NCBI GenBank assembly: GCA_963757335.1
Contig: CAVWRJ010000025.1
Span: forward strand, 744,001 to 808,000
Direction: 5' to 3'
DNA length: 64,000 nt
Origin: DASQPA01 sp963757335
GTDB taxonomy: Bacteria > Acidobacteriota > Thermoanaerobaculia > Multivoradales > UBA5704
A program made the translations under genes and the position numbers. Shown here one piece after another: positions 23,640 through 31,953 of this stretch; position 1 is the stretch's first letter; each line of letters opens with the position of its first letter. The notes below the pieces were generated by a model, which saw only the letters and a list, made by a program, of their open reading frames with translations, ran no database searches and had not been told where the DNA came from.

Positions 23640-24060
23640 CCCGAATCTCCTCTCGACTGGACGCTACCCACACTCTCGGACGCTAGAAAGCTCCTGAACG
23701 GGCCTAAAAGCCTCTTTCTGGCCGCTGACCTCTTCTTTTCGGACGCAGAAATGCTCTCTTCGGAACCGGAAAAGATCTTTTCGGAGTCTGGAATGATCCT
23801 TTCGGACGCCGAAAAGAGCATTTCTGAGTCCGAAACGAGCATTCTGGACTCCGGAATGCTCCTTCCGGACTCAGAAAAGAACATTCCGGACGCTGAAAGG
23901 CTCACTCTGGAGTCCGGAAGGAGCTTTTTCGAGTCCGATAGATTCATTTCTGAGTCTGAAAAGAGCTTTCTCGAGTCCACAAGGAGGGAGTTAGCGTCCA
24001 GAAAGATGAATCTGGCGTCCAGAAAGGTGAGCTTGCCTCCCTGCAAGCTCTCGTAGCGTC
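23640..24060. repeat. Degenerate ~21-bp tandem array (array 2)
   Basis: About twenty units fit TTCnGGAnTCnGAAaaGAnCa at a 21-bp period. Each unit holds a palindromic TTCnGGA...TCCnGAA. The period being seven codons keeps frames open on both strands, giving Ser/Asp/Glu-rich pseudo-proteins. Nothing resembling a start context or domain supports translation. The sequence is unrelated to arrays at 7480-7720 and 53630-54090, though the layout is the same. Confidence 0.8.
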
Positions 24061-24160
24061 CGAAACGGAGCCCCTTCGCATCCGGAAGGGCCTCGGCTGG
24101 ACCGTAAGGGCGCACCGAGGCGGCGTGCCGCCGCCCCGGAGCCCCTATTTCTAGAGTTTT

Positions 24161-24688
24161 CTATCCCCGCTGGCGCCGGGCGCGAATCCGCCCCACCTGC
24201 TCCTCGGCTGCCGGCCCTGCCGCTTCGAGCAAAGTGGCCAGAGCGAGGGGCGAGCGGACGATCGCCTCCAGCAGATGCAGCCCCTCGGCCCACCGCGGCT
24301 CGTACCGATCGAACCAGCCGGCGACCTGGGGCCCCTGCTCGCCATAGGTCGCGAGAACCGGATAGCCGTCCGGAGTCTCTCCTTCCTCCAGATGGAAGAG
24401 CGGCTCGCGGTCGAGAGCCGGGAAGAGAACGGTCAGGAGCCGCGCCGTCTCCGGGTGCCACCAGACGGCGACGGGCCGGTCGCCGGCGTCGAGCTCTTCC
24501 CAGACGCGGAGCACGGCAACCGCTCCCGGCTTGCCAAGGACCGGCTCCTCCTTCCAAGGCCCGGCCATCTCCGCCTCGGCGGCGGTCAGAACTTCGTCCT
24601 GCTCGCGCAGGCGGGCCAGGTAACCAGGGGCGAAGGCGTTGTCGAGGGGGGGAACGGACGGACTGGTACTATGGGGCTGGCTGCGCAT
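24161..24688 (-). CDS. Hypothetical protein, 175 aa
   Basis: A 175-residue acidic protein without signal peptide or membrane helix. It contains AVLRVWEELDAGDRPVAVWW and LFPALDREPLFHLEEGETPD and ends in a basic RIRARRQRG tail. I do not recognise the family. Codon use matches the neighbouring chromosome and the frame has strong third-position GC, so it is likely a real gene. It stands alone between array 2 and a divergent 66-aa gene. Confidence 0.6.
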   Translation of the reverse strand: MRSQPHSTSPSVPPLDNAFAPGYLARLREQDEVLTAAEAEMAGPWKEEPVLGKPGAVAVLRVWEELDAGDRPVAVWWHPETARLLTVLFPALDREPLFHLEEGETPDGYPVLATYGEQGPQVAGWFDRYEPRWAEGLHLLEAIVRSPLALATLLEAAGPAAEEQVGRIRARRQRG

Positions 24689-24843
24689 GAGATTCTTCCT
24701 CTTGCGTGGTCGGGGGTCGATGGAGTTCGCGCTCTGTCGGCCCCGCTTGTTTTTCGTGGAGAGGACGACCCTCTCGATGGTTGGAAGATAGCATAAGAGA
24801 GGCGGAAGAGGAAGGTGGATCTACTGGGTTAGAATTTAGGATT

Positions 24844-25044
24844 ATGAGTGAAAAACTTGAACCGCTGACGGGTGGACGAAGTGACGAGGAGATCGCCCGC
24901 ATTCGCGAGGTACGCCACCGTATCTCCGAACAATTCGGCCATGATCCGCATCGGCTGGTCGCCTACTACATGGAGCTACAAAAGGAGCACCCGGAAAAAT
25001 TGGTGCCCGCCCCCGGCTCAGAGGTCGCCGCTAAGAGCACCTAA
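24844..25044 (+). CDS. Small hypothetical protein, possible antitoxin, 66 aa
   Basis: The ATG at 24844 gives 66 residues: MSEKLEPLTGG, then a helical charged stretch (EEIARIREVRHRISEQFGHD), then YYMELQKEHPEKLV. This resembles small soluble proteins found beside toxin genes, but no toxin remains here. The IS200-like element begins at 25035, inside the last codons, and its end supplies the TAA stop. The original C-terminus and any downstream partner may therefore have been separated by the insertion. Confidence 0.55.
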   Translation: MSEKLEPLTGGRSDEEIARIREVRHRISEQFGHDPHRLVAYYMELQKEHPEKLVPAPGSEVAAKST

Positions 25045-25777
25045 CAAAACCGGTTGCCGGCCCAACGGGCCGGGAGAATCTAGCCCAGGGCTGAGGCCGA
25101 AGGCCGATGCCCTGGGTCAACGGGCACCACCTCCGGGCGGCCTGAAAGGCCGCGAGAGCTCCCGCTTGACAGCTCCGTAGACAGGTGCTGGAGTCACCGG
25201 CGTCATGGCTCAATCCCTCTCCAAAATCTACGTCCACCTCATCTTCTCGACGAAAAATCGCGAACGAACCCTGCCTGACGAGATTCGCCCCGATCTCCAT
25301 GCCTATATGGGCGGTACGCTCAAAGGCCTCGGCTGTCTCCCGATCGAAATCAACACCGAGCCCGACCATTTGCACGGTCTGTTTCTCCTCGCACGGACCG
25401 AGACGCTGAGCGACGTTGTCGGCCACCTCAAGAAAAGCTCGAACGACTGGCTTCGGAGCCGAGGCCCGCAGTTTGTGAGCTTCTTTTGGCAGGCGGGGTT
25501 CGGTGCATTCTCGGTGAGCCAATCGCAGGTCGAAGACGTTCGAGCCTACATCCGCAACCAGCGCGAGCATCATCGAGTCAAGTCGTTTCAAGAGGAGCTC
25601 CGTGCGTTCCTCAAGGCTTATGAAATCGAATTTGACGAGCGCTACGTGTGGGACTGAAGACTCTCGCGGCCTTTCAGGCCGCCGGGAGATGGCGCCCATG
25701 AACCCAGGGCATCGGCCTTCGGCCTCAGCCCTGGGCTATGCTCTCCCGGCCCGTTGGGCCGGTTCTGTTAGGCGCTC
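25035..25777 (+). mobile_element. IS200-like element with ~125-bp terminal inverted repeats
   Basis: Both ends share, in inverted order, GAGC(A/G)CCTAACA, CCGGCCCAACGGGCCGGGAGA, TAGCCCAGGGCTGAGGCCGA, AGGCCGATGCCCTGGGT and GGCGGCCTGAAAGGCCGCGA. Each block is itself a small palindrome. The single transposase gene lies between them. IS200/IS605 elements normally end in short subterminal hairpins, so such long multi-palindrome inverted ends are unusual. The two ends differ at several positions. Confidence 0.75.
25205..25657 (+). CDS. tnpA: IS200-type Y1 transposase
   Basis: The 150-residue protein has the full single-domain Y1 layout: YVHLIFSTKNRERTL at the start, the HUH metal motif as DHLHGLF (residues about 59-65), and the catalytic Tyr in VEDVRAYIRNQREHH (near residue 119). 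These enzymes move single-stranded DNA by recognising hairpin ends. No tnpB is present, matching the IS200 group. All catalytic residues are intact, so the copy may be active. The start is the ATG at 25205. Confidence 0.92.
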   Translation: MAQSLSKIYVHLIFSTKNRERTLPDEIRPDLHAYMGGTLKGLGCLPIEINTEPDHLHGLFLLARTETLSDVVGHLKKSSNDWLRSRGPQFVSFFWQAGFGAFSVSQSQVEDVRAYIRNQREHHRVKSFQEELRAFLKAYEIEFDERYVWD

Positions 25778-25829
25778 TAAGGGCCAGGGCAAGTAGAAGG
25801 CCCAGACACGCTATGGGGAGTCGTGATCT

Positions 25830-26099
25830 ATGAAGGAAGCCTACCTGGAAGTCACGTTCCGCCATGGCCGGCCTCTGGCAGCGTACCTCTACCTGCCCCG
25901 ACAGTCGGGTGACAAGAGCCACCGTACATCCCGCGTGGAGCCGGGTCTCGTGATCGACTTCAACGACAGCGGCAGCCCGATCGGGATCGAGATGACTGCG
26001 CCCACCCAGGTCACCGTCGGCGCGCTCAATGCGGTCCTGCACGCGCTCGGTCAACGCGGAGTGACCCAGGCCGATCTCGCTCCGCTGCTCGCCGCGTAG
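25830..26099 (+). CDS. DUF2283-like small protein
   Basis: The 89-residue protein carries the DUF2283 pattern: a beta-strand YLEVTFRHGRPLAAYLYLP, then GLVIDFNDSGSPIGIEM, where DUF2283 proteins have DIDxxGxxxGIEI. A helical Ala-rich C-terminus follows. These small proteins are common in toxin-antitoxin-like and mobile settings, with no proven role. It starts 50 nt after the IS200-like element, so its promoter may have been displaced. Confidence 0.7.
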   Translation: MKEAYLEVTFRHGRPLAAYLYLPRQSGDKSHRTSRVEPGLVIDFNDSGSPIGIEMTAPTQVTVGALNAVLHALGQRGVTQADLAPLLAA

Positions 26100-26182
26100 G
26101 CACTGCCAGCCGTCCGCCCAGCCGTCCGCCCTCTCCTCAAGGCCCCGTCAAAGTCGAATCTGGCATCGCGAAGGCTCCTGTC

Positions 26183-26243
26183 GTAGGGGCACCCCCCTGT
26201 GGGTGCCCTGGGAGGGAGGGCGGCCACGGGGGGCCGCCCCTAC
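26183..26243. repeat. GTAGGGGC-type interspersed palindrome
   Basis: The ends GTAGGGGC and GCCCCTAC enclose GGGCACCC with GGGTGCCC and GGGCGGCC with GGCCGCCC. It is the second member of the class seen at 9619-9675. It lies in the 290-bp spacer between the DUF2283-like gene and the next small gene; the rest of that spacer is featureless. Confidence 0.7.
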
Positions 26244-26391
26244 GCTCCAAGCCAAAATTTCTCGAGCTTGACGAGACCCTGCGGTGCTCAGCCTCTCCCC
26301 GTGTTGACATCCCTCCGGCGCAACTCTACGATTATGCTGTTACGGTATAGAAGGCTCCGATGGACGGACTGCTCTGGAGGGAGAGTTCATC

Positions 26392-26625
26392 ATGTCCACG
26401 CTGACCATCCGGATGACGCCCGAGGTGGAGGAGATCCTCACCCAGTTCATGCGGGAGAGGGGCTTGACCGACCGGGCGGAGGCGGTCTGCTTCGTTGTCC
26501 GGGAGGCGCTCAAAGAGGAGGATCTCCCGGGAGAGCGCGCGAAGGACGAGAGGATCGTCGCCAGGCGTAGAGCGCCCGAAAGCCCGCCACCGCGCCTCCG
26601 TTGCGCTCACGACACCTGGGACTAA
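26392..26625 (+). CDS. Small ribbon-helix-helix-like protein
   Basis: The 77-residue protein begins STLTIRMTPEVEEILTQFMR, which fits the beta-strand and first helix of an RHH DNA-binding domain, followed by DRAEAVCFVVREALKEE as second helix. The basic C-terminal tail (RIVARRRAPE) is disordered. Antitoxins of this type usually precede a toxin; none follows here. GGAGGGAGAG provides the ribosome site. Confidence 0.6.
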   Translation: MSTLTIRMTPEVEEILTQFMRERGLTDRAEAVCFVVREALKEEDLPGERAKDERIVARRRAPESPPPRLRCAHDTWD

Positions 26626-26661
26626 AAAGGCCTCGGGCCGCCTTTGCAGTAGAGTCCCCTC

Positions 26662-27531
26662 ATGACAACCGAGGAGAGCGAGCGTAAGCCTCGCGTCGGC
26701 CTCGCCCTCGGGGGCGGCTCGGCCCGGGGGTGGGCGCACGTCGGGGTGATCCGTGCTTTGGGCGAGATGGGGATCGTCCCGGAGGTGATCGCCGGCACCT
26801 CGGCGGGAGCGCTGGTGGGCGCCGCCTACGTCTGCGGCAAGCTCGACGAATTCGAGCGCTGGATCGGCGGGCTGGTGTGGACCGACGCCGCCTCCTATCT
26901 CGACCTCGGGCTCGTCGGCGGCCTGGTCAAGGGCAAAAAACTTTTCAAGTTCTTCGCCAAACATCTCGATGACCGACCCATCGAGACCCTGCCGATGCCC
27001 TTCGCCGCGGTGGCGACCGACCTCACGACGGGCGCCGAGGTGTGGATGAAGGAGGGCTCGCTCTTCGACGCCGTGCGCGCCTCGATCTCCGTCCCCGGCC
27101 TCCTGCGGCCGGTGCTCCACGAGGGGCGCTGGTGCGTCGACGGCGGCCTCGTCGACCCGGTGCCGATCAAGCTCTGCCGCACCCTCGGCGCCGACCTCGT
27201 GATCGCGGTCGACGTCAACGCCGGCATCCTCGACTGGCCGATGGCGAAATCGCCGACACCGGGGACAACGGCGGACGCTGCCGACCGCGACCCCGAGGAG
27301 CCGAGCCTCTACGAGGTCGTCGAACGCAGCCTCCGTATCGTCCAGGAGCGGCTCGCCCGCTCCCGGATGAAGGAAGATCCGCCCGACGTCCTCCTCCAGC
27401 CGAAGGTCGCCGAGATCGGCTTCATCGAGTTTCACCGTGCCGGCGACAGCTTCGCGGCCGGCCGGCAGGCGGTGGCGGGAGCAGAGGAGGAACTGCGGAA
27501 GAAGATCCTCGGGGGCTCGGCAGAGGTATAA
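26662..27531 (+). CDS. Patatin-like phospholipase (RssA type)
   Basis: The 289-residue protein has the patatin oxyanion loop GLALGGGSARGWAHVGVI (residues about 12-29), the nucleophile elbow GTSAG (near residue 47) and the catalytic Asp in DGGLVDPVP. These are serine-Asp dyad lipases acting on phospholipids. No signal peptide is seen, so it is cytoplasmic, as for RssA. All catalytic residues are present. It is followed 52 nt later by the TonB-domain gene on the same strand. Confidence 0.92.
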   Translation: MTTEESERKPRVGLALGGGSARGWAHVGVIRALGEMGIVPEVIAGTSAGALVGAAYVCGKLDEFERWIGGLVWTDAASYLDLGLVGGLVKGKKLFKFFAKHLDDRPIETLPMPFAAVATDLTTGAEVWMKEGSLFDAVRASISVPGLLRPVLHEGRWCVDGGLVDPVPIKLCRTLGADLVIAVDVNAGILDWPMAKSPTPGTTADAADRDPEEPSLYEVVERSLRIVQERLARSRMKEDPPDVLLQPKVAEIGFIEFHRAGDSFAAGRQAVAGAEEELRKKILGGSAEV

Positions 27532-27583
27532 TCGAGCACTGGAACGTGCACTGTTAAGCCCGTGCACCGAAGGGACCTCTGCG

Positions 27584-28504
27584 ATGCGCCGCTCGATCGG
27601 TCGGGTTCTCCTTTGTATCTTCTGCCTCCTCGCGGCCGTGCCGGCCGTAGCCAAAGACGCGATGGTCGTTGCCGGGTACGACGAGGAGCTCCGGCAGGCT
27701 ACGGCCCTCCTTCACCAGAAGCAGTACAAAGCGGCGATCTCCGCCCTCGAGCGGCTCGACCAGCTGATGGGCGGCAGCTGCGAGAGCTGCCTCATCCTTC
27801 TCTCCAACGCCTACACCAACGCGGGGGTGCGCCCCGAGGCCGCGGCGGCGGCGCGCCGGGCGATCGATCTGATGCGCGATCCAGAGCCGCTCCTGGCCTA
27901 CGCCAACGGCGCCCTCGCGTTCTCTCTCCTCGATCCAAAGGCTAGGCCGAGCGAGTTGGCGGAGGCCGAGAAGGCCATACGCCGCACCCTGGAGCTCGAC
28001 AAGAGCCCTGCCCTCCAGCACTGGGGTCTCGGTACCCTCAATTGGGTTCTCTTCCACCGGCAGCACTACGACGACATGGTGGCGACGGGGCGGGAATACC
28101 TGGAGAACCACCCCTCCGGCCCCGACGAGGAGATCGCGCGAAAGATGATCTGCGTCGGCAGAAACCTCGGCAACATTCCGGGACCGGAGGAGTCGCATGG
28201 ACCGGCCGAGCACGTGGGGGGCACCGTCCACCGTCCCCAACCGCTCTATCGCCCGTCGCCGGGCTACACCGAGGGCGCCAGAGACGCCGGTATCGAGGGT
28301 ACCGTTATCGTCAATGCGATTCTCGACACCGAGGGATGCGTCGTGAGCTCCACGATCGTCAAGAGTCTCGATCCGGATCTCGATCAGAGTGTGCTTGATA
28401 CCTTGCGCTACTGGGCGTTCAAGCCCGCCAACCTGGAAGGGCAGCCGGTCAAGGTCCACTACTCGTTGACGGTGAACTTCAAGAGGGATTCCGCAGCTCC
28501 CTGA
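27584..28504 (+). CDS. Secreted TPR and TonB C-terminal domain protein
   Basis: The ATG at 27584 starts a signal peptide (GRVLLCIFCLLAAVPAVA). The 306-residue protein has TPR-like helices in the first 170 residues (KQYKAAISALERLDQLMGG, SNAYTNAGVRPEAAAAARRA). A TonB_C-type domain of about 90 residues follows: GIEGTVIVNAILDTEGCVVS and SVLDTLRYWAFKPANLEGQP. Free-standing periplasmic TonB-C proteins of this kind lack the inner-membrane helix and proline spacer of true energy transducers. The role is unknown. Confidence 0.82.
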   Translation: MRRSIGRVLLCIFCLLAAVPAVAKDAMVVAGYDEELRQATALLHQKQYKAAISALERLDQLMGGSCESCLILLSNAYTNAGVRPEAAAAARRAIDLMRDPEPLLAYANGALAFSLLDPKARPSELAEAEKAIRRTLELDKSPALQHWGLGTLNWVLFHRQHYDDMVATGREYLENHPSGPDEEIARKMICVGRNLGNIPGPEESHGPAEHVGGTVHRPQPLYRPSPGYTEGARDAGIEGTVIVNAILDTEGCVVSSTIVKSLDPDLDQSVLDTLRYWAFKPANLEGQPVKVHYSLTVNFKRDSAAP

Positions 28505-28539
28505 AACTCGGCCGGCGAGGCCGATCCAGAGCGACGCCG

Positions 28540-29568
28540 CTACTCGACCGGCTCGTCCCCCCAGAGACACCCGTTGACGACATTGTGGCCGGCGGCGAGC
28601 GCCTGCCGGTTGAGCGCGGCGGGGAAGACGCAGCGGGTGAAGGTGCAGCCGGCGAACCACTCCGGGCGAATCCAGCCGCGGAAGTGGACGCCTTCGAAGG
28701 CGATCCCCGTGAAGCGCACCTGGTCGGTGGGCGCGGCCAGGTCGTCCACCCCGGCCGGGGGCGGCTCGCCGCGGTTGACGATGTCGCTCCTGAGGATCGC
28801 GGCCGGCACGGCAGCGTGCGGGGAGCGGGAGAAGCGGACGAGGTTGAAGTTCGAGAGGTCGAGGGCGGCGCCGGTCAAGGTGCTGTCCACGAAGTCAACC
28901 TGGGAGAGGTGGGTGCCGGCGAAGGAGGCCGACTCGAAGCGGCTGCGCTCGAAGCGGACCCCGGAGAGGAAGAGCCCCGGCCGGCCCCCGGCGAAGGCGG
29001 CGCCCCAGGTCACCCCGGCGAAGGTGCTGTCGGCGAAGGTGACGCCGGTGAAGTGGCCGCGGGCGAAAGTGAAATCCACGAGCCGGGCCCCGGAGACCTG
29101 ACCGCCCTGCCATTCGAGCTCGCCGAGAGTTGCCGGCGGGGTGGGCGCGCCCGGCCCCGGGCCCCCCGCTTTTGCCACTGTCGCCACCTGCGCCGAAATC
29201 GCCGCTTCGAGGAGGAGGGCGTTCAAACGCGCCATGTCGCTCGCCTTGCCGTTCCTGACAAGGAGGACGGCGGCCCCGAGGAGCTGCCGGTCGCCCGCGA
29301 AGCGGCGGGCGGCGCGCTCCAGCTCAGAGGGGCCGAGCGGTTTCGTCGACCGCTCGATCTCAAGGAGGAGAGCCCGGCGCTCCCGCCCCTGCCAGCCGCG
29401 GTAGAGGAGGAGGCCGGCGAGGAGGAACAGGGCGACCACGGCGAGGCCCAGGGCCAGCTCGACGGTGGCGATCCGGGGCCGCGGGAGCGCTTCCGGGGTG
29501 GGGTCCGGAGCCGGCACGGGAGCTGGAGCGGCGGAGACATTCCGATCGGGCGGATCGGGCGCGGTCAT
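28540..29568 (-). CDS. Membrane-anchored pentapeptide-repeat protein
   Basis: A 342-residue protein with a Pro-rich cytoplasmic start and one transmembrane helix (LGLAVVALFLLAGLLLYRGW, residues about 40-59). A helical linker comes next, and then from about residue 150 pentapeptide-like repeats (ARLVDFTFARGHFTGVTFAD, RFERSRFESASFAGTHLSQV). The repeats should form a right-handed quadrilateral beta-helix. The start ATG overlaps the stop of the upstream dehydrogenase gene (TGATG), so the two are coupled. No partner pathway is evident. Confidence 0.82.
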   Translation of the reverse strand: MTAPDPPDRNVSAAPAPVPAPDPTPEALPRPRIATVELALGLAVVALFLLAGLLLYRGWQGRERRALLLEIERSTKPLGPSELERAARRFAGDRQLLGAAVLLVRNGKASDMARLNALLLEAAISAQVATVAKAGGPGPGAPTPPATLGELEWQGGQVSGARLVDFTFARGHFTGVTFADSTFAGVTWGAAFAGGRPGLFLSGVRFERSRFESASFAGTHLSQVDFVDSTLTGAALDLSNFNLVRFSRSPHAAVPAAILRSDIVNRGEPPPAGVDDLAAPTDQVRFTGIAFEGVHFRGWIRPEWFAGCTFTRCVFPAALNRQALAAGHNVVNGCLWGDEPVE

Positions 29569-30449
29569 CAGGAGTGGCCCGCTTTGGGATCCTGGGGATC
29601 GATCGCCTCGTAGAGCGCGGAGTAGTCGCCGCCCCCGAAGCCTGAGCCGATCGCCTTCTCGACCACGGCGCGGACGCCGTCGAGCGCCAGGGTGCCGAGG
29701 CCGACCGCCGCCGCTTCCTGGCGGACGAGATCGAGATCCTTCAAGAGGAGCGCGGTCGGGAAATTGGGGTTCTCGTAGTCGTGGGCGAGATAGCGCGGCA
29801 GCTTGGCGTCGAAGGTCGGGGCGTAGAGGGCGCTCTGGCGGAGGACCTTCATGAAGAGGTCGACGTCGATCCCCTTCTTCCGCACGAGACCGAGCGAGAG
29901 CGAGAAGGCGGCCGCCTCGGCGGCGATCAGCTGGTTCAAGGCGAGCTTGAGCGCCGCCGCCTGGCCGACCTCCCCCACCCGCAGCGGCTCGGGGCCGAAG
30001 GCTTGGAGAAAATCCCGGAATTTCTCGAACAGCTGGGGGGTGGCGCCGACGAGGACGAGGAGCTTCCCATCCTTCGCCTGAGGGGTGCTGCCGAGGACCG
30101 GCGCCTCCAGGTAGTCGCCCCCCGCCTGCCGCACGTCGGCGAGGAGCGCCTCGCTGTCGGCCGAGCCGATGGTGCTCATCTGAACGATCGTCTTGCCAGA
30201 GAGATCGGGCAGCCGGCCGCCCTCCTCCACCAGGCCGCGGAGCGCCGCCGCGTCCCGCACCATGAAGACGACGACCTGGGAGGCGGCGACGGCGGCGCGG
30301 GCGCTCGCCGCGACCTTCGCCCCCTGCCCGGCCAGAGCTTCGGCCTTCTCCGGGGTGCGATTGAAGACGGTGACTTCGTGCCCGGCGGCGAGCAGACGCT
30401 CGGCCAGGGGGCGGCCCATGAGGCCGGTTCCGATGACGGTGACTTTCAT
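29568..30449 (-). CDS. NAD(P)-dependent 3-hydroxyacid dehydrogenase family protein
   Basis: A 293-residue protein with the Rossmann signature VTVIGTGLMGRPLAERLLAA at the N-terminus, EAPVLGSTPQAKDGKL containing the substrate-binding GS, and catalytic Lys in AAALKLALNQLIAAE. It belongs with the 3-hydroxyisobutyrate dehydrogenase / GLYR1 succinic-semialdehyde reductase group; the substrate cannot be fixed from sequence alone. It heads a two-gene unit with the pentapeptide-repeat gene. Confidence 0.88.
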   Translation of the reverse strand: MKVTVIGTGLMGRPLAERLLAAGHEVTVFNRTPEKAEALAGQGAKVAASARAAVAASQVVVFMVRDAAALRGLVEEGGRLPDLSGKTIVQMSTIGSADSEALLADVRQAGGDYLEAPVLGSTPQAKDGKLLVLVGATPQLFEKFRDFLQAFGPEPLRVGEVGQAAALKLALNQLIAAEAAAFSLSLGLVRKKGIDVDLFMKVLRQSALYAPTFDAKLPRYLAHDYENPNFPTALLLKDLDLVRQEAAAVGLGTLALDGVRAVVEKAIGSGFGGGDYSALYEAIDPQDPKAGHS

Positions 30450-30464
30450 TTAAGTCCTCCCTCT

Positions 30465-30549
30465 GTGGGGGCCATGAGGTCCTGCGGGCCTGCTCCTTCG
30501 GGCGCTCCGCGCAGCCAGTCGCCGGTCCTCGGACCTCATGGCCCCACCA
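30465..30549. mobile_element. Variable-arm hairpin element, copy B
   Basis: Arms GGGGCCATGAGGT and its complement ACCTCATGGCCCC enclose the same 53-nt core as copy A, with a few changes (GGGCCTGCTCC in place of GGGCGGTCTCC, GCCGGTCC in place of GCCCGTCC). The arms share no sequence with copies A or C yet pair perfectly here. A flanking duplication is not clear. It lies in the intergenic space upstream of the dehydrogenase gene. Confidence 0.78.
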
Positions 30550-30666
30550 CCTCGCGCGGGGATTCTATCAACCCCGCCAGCTAGATCCTTTTCCATCCCC
30601 GCCGCGCATTGACCCTGAATCTCCCGCGGCGTACCTTCGGCGCACCCGAAAGAGAGGTAACTTCGC

Positions 30667-31953
30667 ATGCACAGCAGAGGCCGATTTCTCGCGATGGGTG
30701 TGGGCCTCCTGGGCCTCGCCGTCTCGACCCTCGTGAGCGTACCGGCCCGGGGGGCGGGGTTCTCGCTCACCAACCAGGGAGCGAAGGCGATGGGGATGGC
30801 CGGGGCCTTCGCCGCCCAGGCCGACGACGCCTCGGCGATCTTCTACAACCCCGGGGCGGTGGCGTTCTTGAAGAAGAAGATCTCCGTGGGGCTCGGCGCC
30901 TCGGCCTTCTCGGACGGCCACTACCAGGGGCTGCCGCCGGGGCTCGGCGCGGGGACGACCGGCAACGAGAACCAGCTCTTCACCCTTCCCGCCCAGGCCT
31001 ACACGGTCAAACCGCTGTCGCCGGCTCTCAAGCTCGGGGTGGGCGTCTACTCCCCCTTCGGCTTTCGAACCGGCTGGCAGAATCCGGCCACCTTCCCCGG
31101 GCGCACGGTGAGCACCGCGGCGGAGCTCAAGAGCTACGACGTCAACGCCACCCTCGCCTGGCAGGCGGCCCCCAGCCTCGGCATCGGGGCGGGTGTCGTC
31201 TACCGGAACGCCCAGTTGCAGCAGCGCCGGGGTCTGCAGAGCCAGGACCCCCTCTCCGGCAATCTCGTGGACGTGGCGAGCCTCTCAGCGAAGACCGACT
31301 ACGACCGCGGCACGGGGTGGACGGCCGGGCTCCTCCAGCAGATCGGCCCGCTCGCCGTGGGGCTCTCCTACCGGAGCCCGATCACCATCCGCTTCGGCGG
31401 CGCCGGGCGGCTCACCCAGGTGCTGACCGGGAACGCCCAGATCGACGCGCTCACCCGCGCCAGCCTCCCCCTCGACCAGGACCTCGCGGTCTCCTCGGAG
31501 ATCGTCTTCCCCGGCGAGACGACCCTGGGGATCGCCGTGACCCCCATGGAAACGCTGGTGATCGAGGCCGACGTCAACCGCACCGGCTGGAAGAAGTTCA
31601 CCGGCCTGAGTCTCGACTTCCCCAACAACCCGAGCCTCTCCACCCATCTCCAGGGGCCGTACAAGGACGTCAACAGCTACCGCCTGGGAATCCGGCTGGG
31701 ACCGCCGCGCGGCCCGCAGTGGCGGGTGGGCTATGCCCTCGAGCAGTCGCCGCAGGGGGACGAGAGCGTCGGCCCCTTCTTCGCGGAGGGCAAAAGGAGC
31801 GTCTTCGGGGTGGGCTTCGGGATCGACTGGCTGGACCTGGCGCTCCAGTGGGAAAAGCCGGCCGACCGCACCACCTTCGTCAGCAGCTCCGGCCTGAACG
31901 GCACCTACCGGGCCAGCATCTACCGGCTCGCGATCACGATCAGCCCGATGTAG
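30667..31953 (+). CDS. FadL/OmpP1-family outer membrane transporter
   Basis: A 428-residue beta-barrel protein. A signal peptide ends near PARGA, and the mature start GFSLTNQGAKAMGMAGAFAA contains the FadL-family hatch signature NxGAxxxGxAGAF. DDASAIFYNPGAVAFL follows, with the conserved YNPA-type motif seen as YNPGA. Long amphipathic strands continue to the terminal YRLAITISPM. FadL proteins import long-chain fatty acids or hydrocarbons across the outer membrane. It converges on the SPOR gene with a 14-nt overlap. Confidence 0.92.
   Translation: MHSRGRFLAMGVGLLGLAVSTLVSVPARGAGFSLTNQGAKAMGMAGAFAAQADDASAIFYNPGAVAFLKKKISVGLGASAFSDGHYQGLPPGLGAGTTGNENQLFTLPAQAYTVKPLSPALKLGVGVYSPFGFRTGWQNPATFPGRTVSTAAELKSYDVNATLAWQAAPSLGIGAGVVYRNAQLQQRRGLQSQDPLSGNLVDVASLSAKTDYDRGTGWTAGLLQQIGPLAVGLSYRSPITIRFGGAGRLTQVLTGNAQIDALTRASLPLDQDLAVSSEIVFPGETTLGIAVTPMETLVIEADVNRTGWKKFTGLSLDFPNNPSLSTHLQGPYKDVNSYRLGIRLGPPRGPQWRVGYALEQSPQGDESVGPFFAEGKRSVFGVGFGIDWLDLALQWEKPADRTTFVSSSGLNGTYRASIYRLAITISPM

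Noticed and set aside
23414..24115. 233-residue minus-strand protein across array 2
   Set aside because: Most of it is translated tandem repeat. Its ends extend into non-coding flanks with no domain.
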